Below, piece by piece: positions 13,146-64,000 of a stretch of 64,000 bases of DNA. Position numbers and translations under genes: made by a program. Within the stretch, counting starts at the first letter, position 1. Every line of letters begins with the position of its first letter. The notes under the pieces are model-generated. The model was not told the DNA's origin and searched no databases. It worked only from the letters and a program-made list of their open reading frames with translations. Source of the DNA: Silurus meridionalis. Its lineage: Eukaryota; Chordata; Actinopteri; Siluriformes; Siluridae. The stretch covers positions 8,405,001 through 8,469,000 of the forward strand of contig NC_060898.1 in assembly GCF_014805685.1 (NCBI RefSeq), written 5' to 3'.

Positions 13146-13380
13146 GTCTATTGCTTCCTGGGCCCCTAAAGAGCCGTGACACAAATAGCCAATTTGTAAT
13201 CCATATTGCGAGGAGGGGCAGAGTGCCTGCTTTTGTTTTCCACCTTTCCTCCCTCCATCATGGTGAGCACTTCTTGAATGCTGTTCATCCAGATTCTCCT
13301 ATCAGCACCGGCCACCATCCGCGCACCTGCGCACACACTCTTTGTAATTTTCAGTATGATTATTTTTAGGATATTCTAGA

Positions 13381-13950
13381 TATTTTCGACATTTTACCTC
13401 CTTTTCTATTCGTACGACTCTAATTTTTAAGGATTTCATGCAAGTAATACCTGCTTAGCAGTGCTTCTCTGGTGGATCTGGAAAAAGTGCTGGATTTACA
13501 CATTGCAGTGCATCAGACGCACATCACACACACACTACACGCATTAGCTTTAGGCCCACAAAGCGGCCTACTGTAGCTCTATCTGATAAAGAATCCAATG
13601 AGTAACACGATAAATTGTTAAATCATTGCTGATTTGCTCATAGTCTTATATACTGTCATATAGGTTGAAGACACAGGGGTCAGTTAACACTAGTTTTTTA
13701 TTGTGAACTTGTTTATTGCATTTGTAACCCACCTAACAACTTGATTTTTTATGAAAACAGACCCAGAATACAACAATCTGCTTATAACAAAACTGCAGTC
13801 ACCATACAGTATTACGGAGTAGTAGTGCGTTTCTTGAAAACATTTATTTTGTAAACAGTTTGTATGGAGAATCTGATATACTGTTATGGTTTTGAAGTTA
13901 TTTTTTATTTTTATAACATCTAATATGACTGCTATACTTCATGGATTTCT

Positions 13951-13952
<2 letters not shown>
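13381..13952. other. intergenic spacer
   Basis: No gene or repeat was recognised between the CpG-rich block and the following (CA)n. Confidence 0.4.

Positions 13953-14008
<56 letters not shown>
13953..14008. repeat. (CA)n microsatellite
   Basis: 28 uninterrupted CA units. Confidence 0.95.
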
Positions 14009-14011
<3 letters not shown>

Positions 14012-14039
14012 ATAAGATGAATTCTTTAATAATGTATCC

Positions 14040-15000
14040 TGTATGCCTTGATCTGCATCTGGTCTTTTTAACCATCATCCATTCAGAAAAGTCCTCTCAC
14101 AAGCCTGCTCTCGAAAGCACCCACTTGATTAAGCCAGTGACGGCATCCTAATTGTTTATGAAAGAGGCCTTAATGTAAAAAGCCAAGACTGGAGAATGAG
14201 TGCAAATAGGGATTTTAATGCTGGATGCCTGCTTTTTCCTTCAGATAGAGAAATGGTGGCTAAGAAGAAGGACACATTAATGCAGGTCTTTGTTAGGCTT
14301 AAACTTGGAGATACGCACAGCTGTGTGTATGTGTGTGCGCGTGTGTACCACGAGGGCGACCTTTACACAGCCAAATTAGGGTTGAATAGACCAGTCAAGC
14401 ATGTCACCCAAATCCACTCTCGGCGCTCAAGCCCTTCAGTTCATTAATCCATATTAACTCACTTTGATTCCTCTTTTTAGCCCTCAATTTACACTAGCAT
14501 GTGTGCACACGGCCACGTGCGCATGCACACACACACACATTAAGGTCTATATATGCATTTGTCTGTTTACCTTTAATTAACCAACTAGAGCTTTTCTCCA
14601 CTGGATAAAAACAAACTGAGCCATGTTTTATGGTTCCAATAGAGCCAGTTCAGACATCTCAATGCACAATAAGCCACTAATTAAGACACTAGAGAGAGTG
14701 TACTCTTAGCTTTTTTGCCATTACAGCACTTTCTGGTTTTTCGCAGGGGGAAAAAAAACCCAGGTGCTCATAAAACACCTGCCAGAATGGCACTTAAGTG
14801 TTTGCACCAAGTGAGGGACATTAGGTCTTTAATGGAGGTTTTAATGCGAGAAGAAAACACTCAATCTTTAGGATACATTCTAGTCAGCCTATTATTTAAC
14901 AATTACAAATTGCACTGCAGTAATCAAATGGAGTTTTATTGCAGCTTTTAGCAATCAAATGTTTGTTTCTATGAAGGATAATAATGTGAATGCATTCAAA
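14040..15000. promoter_or_regulatory. candidate conserved noncoding block with homeobox-type sites
   Basis: Non-repetitive, complex sequence with clustered ATTA/TAAT cores: ttgattaagcc (14127), cctaattgtttatgaaag (14149), gccttaatgtaaaaag (14168), ttcattaatccatatt (14440), tttaattaacc (14573), cactaattaagac (14673), aacaattacaaattg (14899). The texture matches vertebrate developmental enhancers. No coding frame beyond about 80 codons and no protein motif. Status as conserved DNA is inferred. Confidence 0.35.
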
Positions 15001-15386
15001 CAATATATAATGTCATCATTTTTGTCACCTTTGAAAAAATATAACAAGCAATAAAAGCCAAAGAGCAGAAATGTAATAAAAGCATGACTTCTACTTGTAT
15101 ATATTGGATTTTAATGGCTTGTGGTATTCATAAGTGCATGTTATAATGATGTTCTTTGTATTGTGATGAAAATTACAGAGACTGTTTTGCTCTTAGTTGA
15201 AACTTGAAAACCCAAGTCTTGGAAAGACTTGTAGTAGAGACGTATGCAGGAAGTGTTTGTGTTTTTGTTTTTTTACATACTGTACAATAACATTTGACCT
15301 CTAGGTTATTTGACGTGTAGGAGCACAACCCAGTACATCACACAGTTCCTCACTGGTTTATAACACCTCTCACAAATCCTGCATCT

Positions 15387-15423
<37 letters not shown>

Positions 15424-16300
15424 CCCATTGCAATCTTGACCATCTAGTATAATATTTATTATACCTATAGCACATGGGCTTTAGGTACAGTATAATAAAG
15501 GCTAAAGGGTTGAACGTTTTTCTTATAGGTAAACAAGACATTGACGACCTCATCTGACATTTCCACGTTTCGCCACTGGAGGTCACCATCAATAAAATAC
15601 TGTACAGTTGCTATAGTAACCACTTGCGACCTGTTAGCTGTCTAAACAACCAGTCAAGAATCCAAGAAATAACTGTAGTGTACTTCAGTAATACGATTCA
15701 TTAAAATACACATTTCTTTCAGTAAAAAAGTTTTGGACAAATAGTCATCAGCTGTGCAGGAAAAATGTGACCGCATGTGACTGTCAAGTGTCCCAAAGTC
15801 GGTCCCTTTTGCTCTCAGTCCTCAGATCCTGACCATTCCTGCCCTACTTCTTGTTGGAGTTCTTATTAAATAAACACTACTGCTGCTGAGGATCAATCCA
15901 CACGGCCTCCTCTAAAGACACGAGTTTACTGTGAGACATGAACTGCAATTGACAAACAGTTTTGCTATGATAGTATAAGACTGAAATTGCTACAATAGAT
16001 AGTTTTGCCCTCACGTCTCTATCAATAAACAGACTACAATTAATGTCGAAAATACAATAAATCTCCTTTTTTGACATATATTACACAGTTATAGAAAGAA
16101 AAGAATTCCCACGTTTACACATTTATACATCTATAAACTTTAAATAACCTGCATTTCTGAAAGGTATTTTATGCAAACCTTTGCCAAACCACAACTTTAT
16201 GGATCTTGCTTTGTACACAAGGGCATATCATCTTGACAACAATTTGACAAAGTATACAGTTGTCTAAAATATATATGTGTGCTGCAACATTACCATTACC
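15001..16300. other. intergenic, with (CA)n at 15391-15420
   Basis: Contains a 15-unit CA microsatellite preceded by tctcgcg. No gene recognised; the ORF at 15877-16077 has no motif. Confidence 0.45.
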
Positions 16301-16309
16301 CTTTAGTGG

Positions 16310-17048
16310 AACTAGAGAGGTTAAAAACTCTGTACTAGACTTTTATGTGCTGCATGCAAAAGTACACACATCCTTTACTCAAGTAGAAATACAGATAACC
16401 ATGTTTTAAAATACACTGGCAATAGTTGGAGTACTGACGAGACAGGTTAAAGTAAAGAAGTTTGGGCTCTGACATGTACTTAAATAATAAGTAGCCATTA
16501 CTACTAATTGTGTTAGTGTCATGGTTGTAACTGGATCTCATATCTCATTAATATATACGTAAATACAAAAAAAGAAAGAAATTTGTTATCTAATAAACGT
16601 ATCCAGGCTGATCAAACAACACACAGTAGAACACACGCAAAGCAAAGATGATAAACAGGTGATCAGGAATGTCTTTCAGTCGGCCTCATCTACGTTAGCC
16701 CCATATAGCCCTCATTGTGAGCTTCGTAAACTAGCCTACGTCTGTGATGTGTGAGAGCCAGGAAAGGATCCACCAGTGGTAGGAAAAAGCCACGTAATGA
16801 AAGGAAACAGGTTGATGGGCTGAAAACGGTGCACAACGAGAAGAGAAAATATTGGTCCTGTGACCACCTTCTTCTTCTTCTTTCAGCTGCTCTCATTAGG
16901 AGTCGCCACAGCGGATCATCAAATAAATAATACCTAAAGTAAATTTGAGAGTGTAAAACATGTATTGAATAAAAGTAAAAAGCGAAAAATACATTTAAAA
17001 TGAAGTAACGGAGTATTTGTACTTCATTACTTCCCACCTCTGCTCTTA
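16310..17048. mobile_element. diverged DNA-transposon-like repeat with RTE fragment
   Basis: The interval has the look of a fish repeat rich in tactcaagtagaaatacag and gtatttgtacttcattactt, ending cccacctctgctc at 17043. A 3' RTE scrap sits inside it at 16866-16922. No matching left end or target duplication was found, so class and borders are uncertain. Confidence 0.35.
16866..16922 (-). mobile_element. RTE LINE 3' end fragment
   Basis: (TTC)n then tttcagctgctctcattagg and gtcgccacagcggatcatc. It matches the 3' terminus of the larger RTE at 52430-54342 almost base for base, in the same orientation. Extremely 5'-truncated. Confidence 0.75.
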
Positions 17049-17411
17049 AACACTTCCATCTCACAATAACAACACTAACAGGTGACTGGGATTCATCCAG
17101 CAGGGCAGAAATGTAATAAACTGACTGGCAAATGCAGCATCCAATGATAGTTTGTTATCGCCAAATAGATCATTATACTACTGCTTGTCATGTTGGTGTT
17201 TGTGTTCAGGATATATTCTCAGGATTTGAGCTAAGCTCTCTATCATGTTTGCAATGGGTGTGTCTGAAACACCTTAGCTTTCTTAAGCTCACATACTTTT
17301 GGCTACACAGTGACTGTTTTACCATTATCAGAAAAAGATCGTAGAATAATACTGACAGCTACTATTTATTAGCTAGCCGACATTCTTCGACATTTTAATT
17401 AATAAATAAAT

Positions 17412-17512
17412 AAATGGAGAAGTGGTAGCTCTGATTAAGGTGTAATGAATTACTGATCAGAAAGTTGGAGGTTCAAGCCTCAAAATTTCCAAGATGCTAC
17501 TCTTGGGCATCT
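17412..17512 (+). repeat. tRNA-derived SINE head, copy 3
   Basis: gagaagtggtagctctgatt (A-box region) and gaggttcaagcctc (B-box region) are spaced as in the tRNA-like head of the SINE. The downstream body is not recognisable past about 17512. A 136-codon ORF beginning inside it is not credited. Confidence 0.55.
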
Positions 17513-18117
17513 AATTATTTGGGAGAGGAAAAACAAATACCCTGTGACATTAACAGATTAGCCACAGCTAACTTGTTAACACATGACAAACACTGTGTGC
17601 ACTTTTGGACTCTCCATTTCCAATTTGCTTTGTGCCTGCTCAGCATTTGTTGGTTTATCCAGACAGATTCGACACACATTTATCTTTTATTCAAGAGCCA
17701 TGTTTTATGGCTGAATAGCTGTTACACAGTATATTTCACTGAGCCCCCAGAAGGGAAGCCTGAGGCAGTGCTGAGATTAGAGGAATATTTTTTTTGTATC
17801 ATGTTAGAGGATGTAATTCAGTTGACGATGGCAACAGCTGCTGAGAAAAAAAACCCACAGGAGGAGATTTACTGAGCTTTCGTATACAGAAAGGACATGC
17901 AAACAAAAAGCAGTCGATTAAGTAATGGATGTAGTGACTACTGGAATACATTGAGAATTATTTATACTTCTAATGTAATATACAAAAGGAGTGAGTTTAT
18001 GCAACACATAGGAACAGCTAATAAAGCGCCTTGTACACGACTAATTTGTGCTCACGTGTATTATGGTATGCAGACAAATAGATAGTATTAGTAGGATTGT
18101 GTGGGTGGGGGTGCGGT

Positions 18118-18119
<2 letters not shown>
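17513..18119. other. intergenic, nothing recognised
   Basis: Holds the rest of an ORF (17465-17875) without protein motifs; otherwise unremarkable. Confidence 0.4.

Positions 18120-18198
<79 letters not shown>
18120..18198. repeat. (TA)n microsatellite
   Basis: About 39 TA units. Confidence 0.97.
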
Positions 18199-18201
<3 letters not shown>

Positions 18202-18479
18202 AGGAGCCAGGAGGTTAAATGTGTCATGTTATGGATCCTGAAGTATGGCTGGGTGCTTGTTAATTATGTCAGACATTTAAGCTTTACTGAAAGGAGCAGC
18301 AATGTTTATAAAGATCATTTCAAAGGACATTTCTGTGCATGCATTTGAGCCAAATGATGAAAATAGAGACGGAATAGTTTGATACGATGGCTTTGGACTA
18401 CAATAACCATGTAGTTTTTTACATTCCAATCTCCATCAGTGAACAGTTGATAACCTCAACAATGATAAAACTCTAATGA

Positions 18480-18720
18480 ATGGACTTTTGGTGTCACCTA
18501 GATGAGGATGGTTCACTTTTGACTCTGGTTCCTCTCAAGGGTTTTTACATCATACCATCTCAGAAAGTGTTTTCCTTGCCACTGTCACCATTTGCTCATT
18601 ATGGATAAACTTGGGGATAAATCTTGAGACTAATTTATACATTTAAAATGTATTATTTGTAATTATTTCTGGAAAGCTGCTTGGGACAATGTCTATTGTT
18701 AAATTTAATAGGAAATAAGA
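18480..18720 (+). repeat. L2-like LINE 3' tail
   Basis: ctctggttcctctcaagggt, ttttccttgccactgtcacc, atttgctcattatggataaa and gaaagctgcttgggacaatg in the order typical of fish L2-like 3' regions. No coding part remains. Confidence 0.6.
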
Positions 18721-19130
18721 CTTTTAATTAAATACAAATGCAACTCTGCATACTTAAACTTAAAATGATAAAATCTTAGTTTTCAAATTGGGTTTCCCTT
18801 CTCAGTTCTCTCATTTTCTATCCAAAAATGTGCATATGTGAATGTGTGCAAGCATAATGCCCTGTGCTGAACTGGAATATCACCTAAGATGTATTCCTTC
18901 CTTTTGGGCAAGAGCTCGAATGCTCAGCTCACTGTGAAATGAAAAAATAGCAATAGAAAATAAAAGTCTACTATCAGTGGTCAGTCACACTTTTTAAATT
19001 CAAAAGGGAAAAAAAAACAAAATCAACTAATTTACCACATTCTTTATTAACATTTTTTTTTTCATACGTCAAGCAGAACTTTTTGTGACTTGTTCTCATA
19101 AAGAAATTCTACCATTTAAGTTCAGTTTTC
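18721..19130. other. intergenic, nothing recognised
   Basis: AT-rich spacer without a recognised gene or repeat. Confidence 0.4.
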
Positions 19131-19520
19131 CAGACACACAAATCGGAGCCATGTAGATGGAACCGCACGAGCACACAATCTTGGCAATTAATTCCCAGGG
19201 TCTTATGTAAGGCACGAGCGAACCACCTACAGCCAGCTACTAATTAACAGCATGGTTGCGTTACAGCATGTAGAGCATGTGGCTCAAATAGGCAGTTGCC
19301 ATGACAATAGTCATAACACACACACACACACACAAACAATTTTGATATAAATGCAAAGCTTTGACAGCTCTGTGCTTTTACACATGGCATTGGACAGTTT
19401 AAAAATAATTAGAGAGTTATCACTTTAATGTCTCCCAACTCCTGAGTTCTTGCTTTTCTTGGAACGAGACGGAAACACGTGCTTCCATCACAATATGGAC
19501 ACATCAATGCCATTCATCAA
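19131..19520. promoter_or_regulatory. candidate conserved noncoding element 3' of ap3b1
   Basis: Complex, non-repetitive sequence with cttggcaattaattccc, gctactaattaacagc and aaaataattagagagttatc, interrupted by a short (CA)n at 19318-19333. It lies just beyond the probable 3' end of ap3b1. Called by texture and homeodomain-like cores only. Confidence 0.3.
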
Positions 19521-19706
19521 CACAAAAGAAATAAATAATTCAAAGCAGTAATTGACCATTTGGATTGTATTGGTCTAACTAGGAATGTGCTTTTGTTTTC
19601 CCTTCTCACACGTATGACCTAAATGACTATTTTAAGAATGTTATTTGTGAATAAAAATAAATAAATGTCAGCTCATTTTTTTTTTTTTGTAATGTTTACG
19701 TTGTTC

Positions 19707-20355
19707 TTTATTTAAGCTTTTTCTTTTCTTTATTAATACAGCAACTTTTCCAGCTAGGTCTAAACATAACAAACCCAGCAGCTAAGATCAATAATTATGT
19801 ATGTGTGCGTGTCCACATCCTAATGGTTCCGTGGCATCCTTACAACCAACACTTAGGCACGATGGAGAGAGATGCACTCACGTTCTCATAAAAATGTCAA
19901 CAGGACGACCTTTTTGATGATGGCATAGAGTGCATGTATGTAAGAGTTATGGCTACAGTCTGTAAGACTATGGCTTCTGAGCCTGAATAAAGAGCACTAT
20001 GCAATAAAAGAGCATCAAGTTCACCAAGCTCCATCAATCTGTAGTGGAGGTGTACTTACCACAGAATTGTAATGCTCCTCTGTACTGAGTAAACAATGAA
20101 AAAAGTGTTTATACATTTTAATGGTAATAATATAATGGAAATCTACGGCCAGTTGCTGAATTCCTTCAATAAAAAGATACAACGCAGGACTATATCACAT
20201 TCCAACCTACAACGTCGTGTACAGGAGAGAACCTCACCTTTTATATGGGGAAAAAAAAAAAAAAAAAAGAATTATACACATTTAAAGCGTCGTTTACAAA
20301 TACTTAAGGATGCGTGAATATGTTTTGCACAAAACGTCTGGAATTTAACAAATGC

Positions 20356-20393
<38 letters not shown>

Positions 20394-20460
20394 CTTTTGA
20401 GTTTTTAATAAACAGGATTTCCATTTGTTTATGAAATTGTTCGCATATGGCCTTAGGAAG

Positions 20461-20501
<41 letters not shown>

Positions 20502-20694
20502 ACAAAAACAAACATTAGGGTTGAAATGGATCAAAAAAACCTTAAATTCATGATCCAGAAAATCTTTTCTAGATTATTGGGCAAAACATACATTTGGCTT
20601 GGATCAGAAGTGAGTAGTTGCGCTCTCTCTTTCTCTCTTTCATACGAAGTATGTTTTAGTTATAATGCGTGTATTATAAGGTATAAGGTGTGTT
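19707..20694 (-). other. ap3b1: probable ap3b1 3' UTR
   Basis: Sequence after the TAG. The nearest canonical AATAAA hexamers on the minus strand are at 19734-19729 and 19712-19707; ATTAAA variants occur near 20406 and 20117 and could end a shorter transcript. The interval contains an (AT)n run (about 20360-20390), an A34 tract at 20463-20496 (U34 in the transcript) and another A tract near 20251-20268. The 3' end is inferred; no transcript evidence is available. Confidence 0.4.
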
Positions 20695-63974
<43,280 letters not shown>

Positions 63975-64000
63975 CTGTGAAAGAGGGAAAAAAAGAGATC

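Larger units (their letters stand above)
11680..13380. promoter_or_regulatory. CpG-rich, homeodomain-motif-rich block (candidate enhancer or CpG island)
   Basis: Visibly richer in G+C and CpG than everything around it, for example 11688-12000 and 12330-12660. It contains many TAATC/TAATTA-type sites (cctaatcagg near 11774, ctctaatcatgg near 11920, gttaattagataagtg near 12393, gcaattagagcc near 12580, cttaattatttgaag near 12867). No frame gives a convincing protein. The texture resembles deeply conserved vertebrate noncoding DNA. In human, the homeobox gene OTP and TBCA lie on this side of AP3B1, so a long-range enhancer is plausible. Function is inferred. Confidence 0.4.

Noticed and set aside
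12895..13369. ORFs on both strands around 13100
   Set aside because: Created by the (TG)19 microsatellite.
17465..17875. 136-codon ORF
   Set aside because: Starts inside a tRNA-SINE head, no protein motif recognised, no splice context. It could be rechecked with RNA data.

Overview
The window looks like nuclear DNA of a teleost fish. It is AT-rich, dense in (CA)n, (TA)n, (AAT)n and poly(A) tracts, and littered with fish-type Tc1/mariner, hAT, RTE and L2-like relics and tRNA-derived SINEs. The repeat set suggests an ostariophysan such as a catfish, but that is an impression. Only one protein-coding host gene can be supported: ap3b1, the large beta-3A subunit of the AP-3 adaptor complex. It lies on the minus strand and runs off the right edge.

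Twenty-two coding exons were placed between 63974 and 20695. All have GT/AG borders, and all junction phases agree. Spliced together they give 918 residues followed by TAG. The part present covers most of the adaptin trunk, the acidic serine-rich hinge, a clathrin-box-like LLDLDDF and the whole ear. About 180 N-terminal residues, the promoter and the 5' UTR lie beyond position 64000.

Layout: 1-19700 has no recognisable host gene. It holds a SINE, an L2-like LINE piece (2690-3845), a 32-bp minisatellite (8210-8510), Tc1-like relics (9190-10880), and a CpG-rich block followed by a homeodomain-motif-rich block (11600-15000) that looks like conserved regulatory DNA. A likely ap3b1 3' UTR occupies about 19707-20694. 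From 20695 to 64000 are the exons and introns, and most large introns carry identifiable transposon insertions. Several insertions have readable target-site duplications: an RTE with a 16-bp duplication, three 8-bp duplications at two hAT elements and a SINE, and two TA-flanked MITEs, one of which hosts a nested hAT.

I found no convincing new multi-gene system. The best leads are the regulatory-looking block downstream of ap3b1, simple repeats that form splice-site tracts in ap3b1, and the nested-insertion histories.
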